A stretch of DNA of 64,000 bases from Caulobacter segnis (GTDB lineage: Bacteria > Pseudomonadota > Alphaproteobacteria > Caulobacterales > Caulobacteraceae), in the NCBI RefSeq assembly GCF_029543125.1, contig NZ_JARQWW010000002.1, positions 558,001-622,000 on the forward strand, written 5' to 3'. A program made the translations under genes and the position numbers. Below are positions 9,398-18,740 of this stretch, piece by piece; the first letter of the stretch is position 1, and every line of letters begins with the position of its first letter. Under the pieces are notes generated by a model. The model made no database searches. It worked only from the letters and a program-made list of their open reading frames with translations, and was not told the origin of the DNA.

Positions 9398-9561
9398 GGG
9401 CCTCTCTCCCATCTTCGGGGCAATCAACCCTGGGGACCGCGAGGCCGTTCCAAGCTTGAGCGGCCGCGCCGCTGGGCGCCAAACCGCCAAACCCCGCTTT
9501 CGCAAGGCCGCGTCTCGGCTAAGGTGCGGGCCGAAAATCTGGCGTGATGAGGGGTTGCGTG

Positions 9562-11895
9562 ATGAAGGCTGGCGGGTTGGTGACCGGGTTCTGCGCGGCC
9601 TTGGCGCTTGTATTGGCCGCCGGTCAGGCCGTCGCCCAGGCCAAGGATCCCGCATCCTTCGTGGACCCGTTCATCGGCACGGGCGGATACGGCCACACCT
9701 TCCCTGGCGCCACCGTGCCCTTCGGCATGGTGCAGTTGAGCCCCGACACCAAGACCGCCCACTTCGGCAAGGACAGCTATCCCTGGGCCGCCGGTTATCA
9801 GCACGGCGACCAGACGGTGCTGGGCTTCTCCCACACCCACTTCTCGGGCTCCGGCCACTCGGACCTGGGCGACATCCTGGTCACCGCCATGAGCGGCGAG
9901 GCCAGGCTCGATCCGGGCGAGGCCGGCGTCGGCTATCGCTCGCGCATCGACAAGAAGACCGAGGCGGCGTCGCCGGGCTACTACGCGGTCGATCTGATCG
10001 ACAACGGGGTGAAGGCCGAGCTGACCGCCACCGAGCGGGTGGGCCTGCATCGCTACCGCTTCGCCAAGGCGGGCCCGGCCCATGTGGTCGTCGATCTGCG
10101 CCACGCCATCTACGACTATGACGGCAAGGTGCTGTGGTCGCGCCTGCGGCTGCGGCCCGACGGGGCGGTCACCGGCATGCGCCAGACCCGCGGCTGGGCC
10201 CCGGCGCGGCAGCTCTATTTCGCCATGCGGTTCTCGCGGCCGGTGAAGGGTCACAGCTTCCTGAACCGCGAGCAGAACATCCCCTATAACGGCTTCAAGC
10301 AGCCCGCCCACGGCAAGCCGGATCCTGATCAGCGCGAGGGCCGCGCCATGGTCGGATCGCTGGACTTCGGCGAGCTGGCGGCCGGCGATGAGGTGCTGGT
10401 CAAGGTGTCGATCAGCGGCGTCAGCGAGGACAACGCGCTTCTGAACCTGGACACCGAGGTCGCCGACTGGAACTTCGACGGGGTGAAGGCCGCGGCCCGC
10501 GCCCAATGGAACCAGGCCCTGTCGGCGGTTGAGATGGACGCCCCGGCCCAGACCAAGGCGTCGCTCTATTCGGCGCTGTACCACACGCTGATGGGCCCCA
10601 CCCTGTTCATGGACGTGGACGGCCGCTATCGCGGGCCGGACAACGCCGTCCATACGGCCAAGGGCTTCCGCAACCACTCGACCTTTTCGCTGTGGGACAC
10701 CTATCGGGCCGAACATCCGCTGCTGACCCTGATCCAGCCGGCCGAGCGCAACGCCGACTTCGTCAATTCCCTGCTGGCGGCGCAGAAGGTCAGCCCGTTC
10801 GGCATCCTGCCGGTGTGGTCGTTCCACGGCCAAGAGACCTGGACCATGATCGGCTATCACGCCGTGCCGGTGATCGCCGACGCCTGGATGAAGGGTATTC
10901 GCGGCTTCGACGGCAAGGCGGCGCTGGAGGCCATGGTCGCCAGCGCGGAATACGGCCCCTATGGCGGCCTGGACGAGTACATGGCGCGCGGCTACGTGCC
11001 GATCGACAAGTCCCCCGAGGGGGCGTCCAAGACCGTCGAGTACGCCTTCGACGACTGGACCATCGCCCGCATGGCCCGCGACCTGGGCGACACCGAGACC
11101 GCCGCCAAGTTCGATAAGCGCGCCGCCTACTGGCGCAACGTCTTCGACGCCAAGACCGGCTTCGTCCGCGCCCGCAACAGCGACGGGACCTTCCGCGAGC
11201 CCTTCGATCCCACGGCGATCAACTACGGCTCTGACTACACCGAGGGGAACGCCTGGCAGTACAGCTGGTACGTGCCGCACGACACCGCCGGCCTGATCCG
11301 CAACCTGGGCGGTGACGCCAAGCTCGTCGGCAAGCTGGACGCCATGTTCGACTACGACAACTCCAAGCTCGACTACTCCCACGCCGAGGACATCAGCGGC
11401 CTGATCGGCCAGTACATCCACGGCAACGAGCCCAGCCACCAGGCGGCCTATCAGTACGTCCACGCCGGCCAGCCCTGGCGCACCCAGGAGCGGCTGAAGC
11501 AGATCGTCGAGAGCCAGTACAAGCCGACGCCGGACGGTCTGTCGGGCAATGACGACCTGGGCCAGATGTCGGCCTGGGTGGTGTTCACGGGGCTGGGCTT
11601 CTATCCGGTGGCGCCGGGCTCCAACGAGTACGTCATCGGCCGCCCGTTCGTGGAGAAGGCGACCCTGAACCTGCCCAACGGCAAACGGTTCACCATCGTC
11701 ACCGAAGGGCTGGCGGACGCCAACAGGTATGTCGGCTCGGCCCGCCTGAACGGCAAGCCGCTGACCCGCGCGGTGCTGCGCCACGAGGACATCCTGGCCG
11801 GCGGCGAGCTGCGCTTCGTCATGCAGGCGGCGCCGAACAAGACCTGGGCGACCGGCAAAGCCGACCGCCCCTATTCCATGTCGCCCTATCGGTAG
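9562..11895 (+). CDS. GH92 alpha-mannosidase, secreted
   Basis: Predicted exo-acting alpha-mannosidase of glycoside hydrolase family 92, calcium dependent. The N-terminus has a signal peptide ending near AVAQAKD. Family signatures are clear: FVDPFIGTGGYGHTFPGATVPFGMVQLSPDT, the WDTYRAEHPLLTL segment, HGNEPSHQAAY (catalytic acid Glu) and SGNDDLGQMSAWVVFTGLGFYPV (catalytic base Asp region). Length about 777 residues is typical. ATG 9562 is preferred because AGGGG sits 7 nt upstream; in-frame GTG 9544 and ATG 9547 would only lengthen the cytoplasmic end. The nearby sugar transporter suggests a mannoside-use locus. Confidence 0.93.
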   Translation: MKAGGLVTGFCAALALVLAAGQAVAQAKDPASFVDPFIGTGGYGHTFPGATVPFGMVQLSPDTKTAHFGKDSYPWAAGYQHGDQTVLGFSHTHFSGSGHSDLGDILVTAMSGEARLDPGEAGVGYRSRIDKKTEAASPGYYAVDLIDNGVKAELTATERVGLHRYRFAKAGPAHVVVDLRHAIYDYDGKVLWSRLRLRPDGAVTGMRQTRGWAPARQLYFAMRFSRPVKGHSFLNREQNIPYNGFKQPAHGKPDPDQREGRAMVGSLDFGELAAGDEVLVKVSISGVSEDNALLNLDTEVADWNFDGVKAAARAQWNQALSAVEMDAPAQTKASLYSALYHTLMGPTLFMDVDGRYRGPDNAVHTAKGFRNHSTFSLWDTYRAEHPLLTLIQPAERNADFVNSLLAAQKVSPFGILPVWSFHGQETWTMIGYHAVPVIADAWMKGIRGFDGKAALEAMVASAEYGPYGGLDEYMARGYVPIDKSPEGASKTVEYAFDDWTIARMARDLGDTETAAKFDKRAAYWRNVFDAKTGFVRARNSDGTFREPFDPTAINYGSDYTEGNAWQYSWYVPHDTAGLIRNLGGDAKLVGKLDAMFDYDNSKLDYSHAEDISGLIGQYIHGNEPSHQAAYQYVHAGQPWRTQERLKQIVESQYKPTPDGLSGNDDLGQMSAWVVFTGLGFYPVAPGSNEYVIGRPFVEKATLNLPNGKRFTIVTEGLADANRYVGSARLNGKPLTRAVLRHEDILAGGELRFVMQAAPNKTWATGKADRPYSMSPYR

Positions 11896-11907
11896 AGGAT
11901 GGCGCCC

Positions 11908-12102
11908 ATGTCCGACGACCGCAGCCTAGGTCGCGACGAACAATCCGCCCTGGCGGAATACCGCGCCGGGCCGTTCAGCGGCCGGGCGGAGGTGCGGGTC
12001 ACGCCGGCGGGCATCCTGGCGATCACCTGCCTGATGACCGGAATTTTGCTGTCCAGCGCGGCCATCGTCTGGGCCGCGAAGGCCGGACGGCGGGCCCGTT
12101 AG
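11908..12102 (+). CDS. Small single-pass membrane protein
   Basis: A 64-residue hypothetical protein. The N-terminal half is hydrophilic, followed by one transmembrane helix (ILAITCLMTGILLSSAAIVW) and a short basic tail (KAGRRAR), which predicts an inside C-terminus. ATG 11908 has AGAGG 9 nt upstream; ATG 11899 is too close to that site. It begins 12 bp after the mannosidase stop and is probably co-transcribed with it. No family recognised. Confidence 0.6.
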   Translation: MSDDRSLGRDEQSALAEYRAGPFSGRAEVRVTPAGILAITCLMTGILLSSAAIVWAAKAGRRAR

Positions 12103-12119
12103 AGCCCGCCGCCTTTAGA

Positions 12120-13430
12120 TCAGTTGGTGATGGCCGGCGCCGGCTCGACCTCGACCTCGACCTCGGGCTTGCGCGAGGTCCAGCCGAACAGGGCGATCAC
12201 CAGGTAGCAGGCGGCCGGCAGCAGGAAGGCCAGGCCCAGGCCGATATGGTCGCCGAGGAAGCCGGTGGCCGGCGGCAGCAGGGCGCCCCCGACGATGGCC
12301 ATGCACAGCAGGCCGGACGCCGCCGGCATCTTGGTGCCCGTGCCCGCCAGGGCGATGGCGAAGATGGTCGGGAACATCACCGAGTTGAACAGGCCCACGG
12401 CGATGATCGCGTAGCCCGCCGTGAAGCCGGTGGAGAAGGCCGAAACCGCGATCAGGACCGAGGCGCCCACGGCGCAGAAGGCCAGCACCTTGCCCGGCGA
12501 GACGCGGGCCAGGACCCAGGCGCCGATGAGGCGGCCGACCATGGCCCCGCCCCAGTAGTAGGCGACCATGTGGCCGGCGCTCGAGAGCGGCAGGGCCAGG
12601 GTGTTCGGCTGCGACAGATAGGTGGTCATGTAGGTGCCGATCGACACCTCCGCGCCCACGTAGAGGAAGATGCAGAGCACGGCGAAGGCCAGGCGCTTGC
12701 GGCGCAGCAGGCCGAACATTTCGCCAAGGCTCGGCGCCTTCTCCGGCTTCGGCGCATGGTCGTGATTACGAAGCAGGAAGAAGATCAGGGCCAGCACCGC
12801 CAGAACGGCGGCGATGACCATGTAGGGCGCCTGGACCGCCTGGGCCTGGGTGTGGCGCAGGGCCTCCAGCTGGGCCTGGGTCAGGGTCGCGGGATCCGGC
12901 GCCTTTTCGATGTGGCTGAGGATCAGGGCCGAGCCAATGAACGGCGCGATGAAGGTGCCGAAGGAGTTCAGAAACTGGGCGAAGGTCAGGCGGCTGGAGG
13001 CCGTCTCGGCCTTGCCCAGCATGGTGACGATCGGGTTGGCCGCCACCTGCAGGATGGTGATGCCCGAGGCGAGGATGAACAGCGCCGCCAGGAAGCCCCA
13101 GAACACGCCCGCGTTGGCGGCGGGGGCGAACAGCAGGCAGCCGACCATCATGATCAGCAGGCCGAGCACGATAGAGCGCAGATAGCCCAGCTTGGACAAC
13201 AGGGCGCTGGCCGGCAGGGAGATGACGAAATAGCCCAGGAAGAAGGCGAACTGGGTCAGGCCCGCCTCGAAGTTGGTGAGGGTGAACACCGCCTTCAGCG
13301 CCGGAGCCAGCAGATCCACCATGCAGGTGGAGAAGCCCCAGGCGAAGAACAGCACGATCACCCAAGGCAGCAGGAAGCCGCTGCCGTTCTGGGCGCTCGC
13401 ATTCGCGGGCGCGCCGCCGACCTGAACCAT
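12120..13430 (-). CDS. FucP/GluP-type MFS sugar transporter
   Basis: Proton-coupled sugar importer of the fucose:H+ symporter (FHS) branch of the major facilitator superfamily. The 436 residues contain about 12 membrane helices, with typical segments FFAWGFSTCMVDLLAPALK, FFLGYFVISLPASALLSKLGY, LQVAANPIVTMLG and RLTFAQFLNSFGTFIAPFIG. The C-terminus is acidic (EVEVEVEPAP). ATG 13430 has GGGGAGGATTTC directly upstream. Its promoter region holds a LacI-type operator. Convergent with the mannosidase cluster, it probably imports a hexose or amino sugar released outside; the exact substrate cannot be read. Confidence 0.88.
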   Translation of the reverse strand: MVQVGGAPANASAQNGSGFLLPWVIVLFFAWGFSTCMVDLLAPALKAVFTLTNFEAGLTQFAFFLGYFVISLPASALLSKLGYLRSIVLGLLIMMVGCLLFAPAANAGVFWGFLAALFILASGITILQVAANPIVTMLGKAETASSRLTFAQFLNSFGTFIAPFIGSALILSHIEKAPDPATLTQAQLEALRHTQAQAVQAPYMVIAAVLAVLALIFFLLRNHDHAPKPEKAPSLGEMFGLLRRKRLAFAVLCIFLYVGAEVSIGTYMTTYLSQPNTLALPLSSAGHMVAYYWGGAMVGRLIGAWVLARVSPGKVLAFCAVGASVLIAVSAFSTGFTAGYAIIAVGLFNSVMFPTIFAIALAGTGTKMPAASGLLCMAIVGGALLPPATGFLGDHIGLGLAFLLPAACYLVIALFGWTSRKPEVEVEVEPAPAITN

Positions 13431-13487
13431 GAAATCCTCCCCGATCTTTCTTATTCGCTTTTAGCGGAGCGCTATCGACACTGTTGA

Positions 13488-13501
13488 TGACAACGCTGTC
13501 A
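13488..13501 (-). promoter_or_regulatory. LacI-family-like operator before the sugar transporter
   Basis: TGACAACGCTGTCA is a 14-bp near-palindrome with arms TGACA/TGTCA and a CG-containing centre, close to operators of LacI/GalR sugar regulators in Caulobacter-like bacteria. It overlaps a minus-strand TTGACA (13497-13502) that would serve as the -35 of the transporter promoter, so repression is the likely mode. Confidence 0.6.
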
Positions 13502-13540
13502 AGGCTTGCGCGCCAAACGGGGAGGGCGCACATCGGCCCC

Positions 13541-14179
13541 ATGACCACGGCCAAGATCTGCGGATTGTCGACACCCGAGGCGGTTAAGGCCGCCCTCGAC
13601 GGGCGCGCCTCGCACATCGGCTTCGTGTTCTTTCCCAAGAGCCCGCGTGACATCGACCCCCAAACCGCCGGCCGCCTGGCCACGCCGGCGCGAGGCAAGG
13701 CGAAGGTCGTGGCGGTGACTGTGGACCCCGACGACGCCCTGCTTGAGCGCCTGATGGAGACCCTTCGCCCCGACCTGATCCAGGTCCACGGCAAGGAGAC
13801 CCCGGCGCGGGTGCGTGACATCGCGGTGCGGACCGGCGCGGGGGTCATCAAGGCGGTCTCCGTCTCCACCTCGGTGGAGATCGAGGCGGCCCGCGCCTTC
13901 GAGGAGGTGGCCGAGCATCTGATGTTCGACGCCAAGCCGCCCAAGGATTCCGAACTGCCTGGCGGCACCGGCGCGCGGTTCGACTGGACCTTGTTGAAGG
14001 GCCGCCGCTTCGCCCGCCCGTGGTTCTTGGCGGGCGGCCTCGATCCCTGGAACGTGCGCGAGGCGATCGAGCTTTCTGACGCCCCCTTGGTGGACGTCTC
14101 CTCCGGTGTCGAGCGGGGCGCCGGCCTCAAGGACCCCGCCCTGATCGGGACCTTCCTGGACGCCGTCCGGCGCGGCTGA
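13541..14179 (+). CDS. trpF: Phosphoribosylanthranilate isomerase
   Basis: Amadori rearrangement of PRA to CdRP in tryptophan synthesis. The protein from ATG 13541 has 212 residues and the (beta/alpha)8 barrel signatures: KICGLS (catalytic Cys7), [19 protein letters not shown], the [12 protein letters not shown] phosphate region and VDVSSGVE (catalytic Asp). An in-frame ATG at 13484 would lie inside the divergent transporter's promoter and precede the family N-terminus, so it is not used. It is the first gene of a trpF-trpB-trpA group. Confidence 0.95.
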   Translation: MTTAKICGLSTPEAVKAALDGRASHIGFVFFPKSPRDIDPQTAGRLATPARGKAKVVAVTVDPDDALLERLMETLRPDLIQVHGKETPARVRDIAVRTGAGVIKAVSVSTSVEIEAARAFEEVAEHLMFDAKPPKDSELPGGTGARFDWTLLKGRRFARPWFLAGGLDPWNVREAIELSDAPLVDVSSGVERGAGLKDPALIGTFLDAVRRG

Positions 14180-14306
14180 GCCCGCCGGTGCTGGGCGACC
14201 GCTGTTCTCGCAGCCTGTTTCTTCTGGCGTCGGAGGCGTCACCGGACTAAAGGACGCGTCTTCTGTAACGGCCCTTCGATCGCCGTACGCCGCGCCTGAG
14301 CCTCAA

Positions 14307-15523
<1,217 letters not shown>

Positions 15524-15527
<4 letters not shown>

Positions 15528-16351
15528 CCAAGGACCGCATCGACCGCCGCTTCGCCGCGCTGGCCGCCGAGGACCGCGCCGCGTTCGTGGCCTACATCAT
15601 GGCCGGCGATCCCGACGCCGCGACCGCGCTTGAGATCATGCGCGGCCTGCCCGCCGCCGGGGCCGACATCATCGAGCTGGGCTTCCCCTTCTCGGACCCC
15701 ATGGCCGAGGGGCCGACCATCCAGCGCGCCAGCCAGCGCGCCCTGGCCGGCAAGATGACCACCAAGGGCGTTCTCGCCACCGTCCGCGCCTTCCGCGAGG
15801 GCGACGAGGACACGCCGGTGATCCTGATGGGTTATCTGAACCCGCTGGTGAACTACGGCTTCGAGGCCTTCGCCCGCGACGCGGCGGAAGCCGGGGCGGA
15901 CGGCCTGATCGTGGTGGATTGCCCGCCGGAAGAGGCTGATCCGCTGGTGGACGCCCTGGATGCGGCGAACCTGTCGCTGATTCGACTGGCGACCCCGACC
16001 ACCGACGATGCGCGCCTGCCGGTGGTGGTCAAGCGCACCTCGGGTTTCGTCTATTACGTCTCCGTCGCCGGGGTGACCGGGGTTCTGGAAGCCGACGCCG
16101 ACGCCGTGGCCCCTGCTGTGGCCCGGGTCCGGGCGGCTTCGGGCCTGCCCGTGGCGGTGGGTTTCGGCATCAAGACGCCCGATCGCGCGGCGGCCGTGGC
16201 GCGGGTCGCCGACGCCGCCGTGGTGGGTTCGGCGCTCATCGACGAACTGGAATCCAATTTGTCATCGAACAAAAACGTGACCTCGGCGGTTCTTTCCAAA
16301 GCTGAAGAGCTTGCTAACGCTGTGCGCTTCGCACGTTCCAACAAGGCTTGA
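15524..16351 (+). CDS. trpA: Tryptophan synthase alpha chain
   Basis: Cleaves indole-3-glycerol phosphate to indole, which is channelled to TrpB. The 275 residues form a TIM barrel with [34 protein letters not shown], the [10 protein letters not shown] loop and GFGIKTPD. The catalytic Glu is present (Glu51), but the residue matching E. coli Asp60 is Glu62 (AEGP instead of ADGP). TTG 15524 overlaps the trpB stop, implying translational coupling. Followed directly by accD. Confidence 0.93.
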
Positions 16352-17302
16352 GTGGTGAAGGCTATGGCTATGGCGGACCCCCAAGACCCCAAGAAGACCG
16401 AAAAAGCGGCCAAGGCCGCCTCTGGCGAGCGTTCGCGCGGCGGCTGGCTGGCCAAGATCGCGCCCGGCGTGCGCGGGGCCTTCGTCAAACGCGAGACCCC
16501 GGACAACCTTTGGGTCAAATGCCCGGATACGGGCGAGATGATCTATCGCCCCGACCTGGAGGCGGCCCTGTGGGTCACCCCGGCCGGGCGCCACATGCGG
16601 ATCGGGCCGGAGGCGCGCTTCCGCTACACCTTCGACGACGGCAAGCACGAGATCCTGCCGAGCCCGAAGGTGGCCGAGGACCCGCTGAAGTTCTCCGACG
16701 GCAAGCCCTACAAGCAGCGCCTCGTGGAGGCCCGCAAGAAGACCGGCGAACAGGACGCCATGGCCATCGGCTTCGGTGAGATCACCGGCCTGCCGACCGT
16801 GGTCCTGGTCCAGGACTTCGCCTTCATGGGCGGTTCGCTGGGCATGGCCGCGGGCGAAGGCTTCATCGCCGCCGCCGAAGCCGCCGTGGAGCGCAACGCC
16901 CCGCTGGTGATCTACACCGCCGCCGGCGGCGCCCGGATGCAGGAAGGCGCCCTGTCGCTGATGCAGATGGCCCGCACGACCCTGGCGATCCAGAAGCTGA
17001 AGACCGCCGGCCTGCCCTACATCGTGGTGCTGACCGATCCGACCACGGGCGGCGTCACCGCCTCCTACGCCATGCTGGGCGACGTCCACCTGGCCGAGCC
17101 GGGCGCCCTGATCGGCTTCGCCGGCCAGCGGGTGATCGAGCAGACCATCCGCGAGACCCTGCCGCCGGGCTTCCAGCGTTCGGAGTTCCTGGTGGAGAAG
17201 GGCATGGTCGACCGCGTCACCGCCCGCAAGGAGCTGCCCGCGGTGCTGGGCTCCATCCTGGGCACCCTGATGATGGGCCGGGCGCGCAAGAAGGCGGCTT
17301 AA
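16352..17302 (+). CDS. accD: Acetyl-CoA carboxylase carboxyltransferase subunit beta
   Basis: With AccA, transfers carboxyl from biotin carboxyl carrier protein to acetyl-CoA to make malonyl-CoA. The 316-residue frame has the crotonase-like carboxyltransferase fold (ITGLPTVVLVQDFAFMGGSLGMAAGEG, AAGGARMQEGALSLMQM, LTDPTTGGVTASYAMLGDV). The N-terminal zinc-ribbon region (about 51-82) keeps only one cysteine, Cys57; the other three positions are Thr or small residues, so it should not bind zinc as the E. coli subunit does. GTG 16352 directly follows the trpA stop; ATG 16364 or 16370 are equally possible starts. The accD-folC order beside trpFBA is common in alphaproteobacteria. Confidence 0.95.
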   Translation: MVKAMAMADPQDPKKTEKAAKAASGERSRGGWLAKIAPGVRGAFVKRETPDNLWVKCPDTGEMIYRPDLEAALWVTPAGRHMRIGPEARFRYTFDDGKHEILPSPKVAEDPLKFSDGKPYKQRLVEARKKTGEQDAMAIGFGEITGLPTVVLVQDFAFMGGSLGMAAGEGFIAAAEAAVERNAPLVIYTAAGGARMQEGALSLMQMARTTLAIQKLKTAGLPYIVVLTDPTTGGVTASYAMLGDVHLAEPGALIGFAGQRVIEQTIRETLPPGFQRSEFLVEKGMVDRVTARKELPAVLGSILGTLMMGRARKKAA

Positions 17303-17313
17303 GCCCCTACGCC

Positions 17314-18630
17314 ATGAGCGACCACCTTCGCGCCCATGACGCCGCCCTCGCGCGGCTGCAGGCGCTGCATCCCAAGAAGATCGACCTGTCGCTGGACCGG
17401 ATGCGGCGGCTTTGCGCCGCGCTGGGCGATCCGCAGGACCGCCTGCCGCCGACGATCCATGTAGCCGGCACCAACGGCAAGGGCTCGACCGTCGCCTTCA
17501 TGCGGGCCATGGCCGAGGCGGCGGGCCTGAAGGTCCATGTCTTCACCTCGCCCCATCTGGTGCGCTTCGCCGAGCGCATCCGCCTGGCCGGAAAGCTGAT
17601 CGAGGACGATCACCTGGCCGAAATCCTCGACCGGGTGGAGGCGGCCAATGACGGCCAGCCGATCACCTTCTTCGAGATCACCACGGCGGCGGCCCTGGTC
17701 GCTTTCTCCGAAGCGCCGGCCGACCTGCTGCTGCTGGAGGTGGGCCTGGGCGGGGTGCTGGACGCCACCAATGTGATCCCGGCGCCCACGGTCAGCGTCA
17801 TCGCCCCTGTGGACATCGACCACCGCGAGTTCCTCGGAAACGACGTCGCCACCATCGCCGGCGAGAAGGCCGGGATCATCAAGCGCGGCGCCAGGACGGT
17901 CAGCGCCCGCCAACAGGACGAGGCGCAGGCCGTCATCGAGGCCCAGGCGGAACGGACTGGATCACCCCTGACCCTGATGGGCCGGGACTTCGACGCTTGG
18001 AATGCGGACGGCCGCCTGCTGGTGCAGATGGAGGATCGCCTCCTCGATCTGCCAGAGCCGAGCCTGTTCGGCGCCCACCAGATCGACAACGCCGGCCTGG
18101 CCGTGGCGGCCCTGCTGGCCCTGGACGATCCGCGCATCGACGATGAGGCCATCGCCAAGGGGGCCGCCTCCGCTGTCTGGCCGGCGCGGTTCCAGCGCCT
18201 GACCGCCGGCCCGTTCGCCCTGAAGGCGCGGGTGGCGGGAACCGATTTCTGGCTGGACGGCGGCCACAACCCGCATGCCGCCCACGCCCTGGCCGACGCG
18301 CTCGGCCACCTGTCGCTGAAGGACGGCCGCCCCGTGGCGGTGATCGCCGGCCTGTTGGCCAACAAGGACGCCGCGGGCTTCTTCGCCGCCCTGGCGCACC
18401 TGAACCCCGTGGTCTTCACCACCGGCTTCGAGGCGGACGCAGCCGCCGATCCGGTGACCCTGGCCCTGGCCGCCAAGGCGGCGGGCCTGCGCGCCGTCGC
18501 CTGTCCCGACATCGACGCCGCCCTGGCCGAGGCCCTGATGCAGGACGGCCCGCCGCACATCGTCGCCTGCGGCTCGCTCTATCTGGCGGGCGAAATCCTG
18601 GCCCGCTCCGAAGAGACCTGGCCGCGCTGA
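17314..18630 (+). CDS. folC: Folylpolyglutamate synthase / dihydrofolate synthase
   Basis: Adds glutamate to dihydropteroate and extends folate polyglutamate tails, ATP dependent. The 438 residues carry the P-loop GTNGKGS (52-58), HVFTSPHLVRFAERI, the EVGLGGVLDATN Mur-ligase-like motif, DIDHREFLGNDVATIAGEKAGI and the C-terminal LDGGHNPHAA. ATG 17314 is 11 bp after accD, consistent with one transcript. Confidence 0.95.
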   Translation: MSDHLRAHDAALARLQALHPKKIDLSLDRMRRLCAALGDPQDRLPPTIHVAGTNGKGSTVAFMRAMAEAAGLKVHVFTSPHLVRFAERIRLAGKLIEDDHLAEILDRVEAANDGQPITFFEITTAAALVAFSEAPADLLLLEVGLGGVLDATNVIPAPTVSVIAPVDIDHREFLGNDVATIAGEKAGIIKRGARTVSARQQDEAQAVIEAQAERTGSPLTLMGRDFDAWNADGRLLVQMEDRLLDLPEPSLFGAHQIDNAGLAVAALLALDDPRIDDEAIAKGAASAVWPARFQRLTAGPFALKARVAGTDFWLDGGHNPHAAHALADALGHLSLKDGRPVAVIAGLLANKDAAGFFAALAHLNPVVFTTGFEADAAADPVTLALAAKAAGLRAVACPDIDAALAEALMQDGPPHIVACGSLYLAGEILARSEETWPR

Positions 18631-18740
18631 ACCCAAGGCCAAGGTGCGGCGCCCCGTCGCAGCCACTCCCGTGACACCTTGCCGTACCGGCGTTCGTGAC
18701 GTCAGCTTGCGGCGATTAGAACAAGTGCGCAGGGGGGAGC

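Noticed and set aside
9424..11784. 786-residue open frame antisense to the GH92 gene
   Set aside because: Shadow of codon bias; the plus strand has clear GH92 motifs and a signal peptide.
14180..14306. Possible trp leader peptide or attenuator before trpB
   Set aside because: No run of Trp codons and no mutually exclusive hairpins could be recognised.
18697..18704. TGACGTCA before the NarL-type kinase as a third copy of the shared palindrome
   Set aside because: It has no 4-nt centre between the arms, so it differs in spacing from the 38.1 and 43.5 kb sites and is short enough to be chance.
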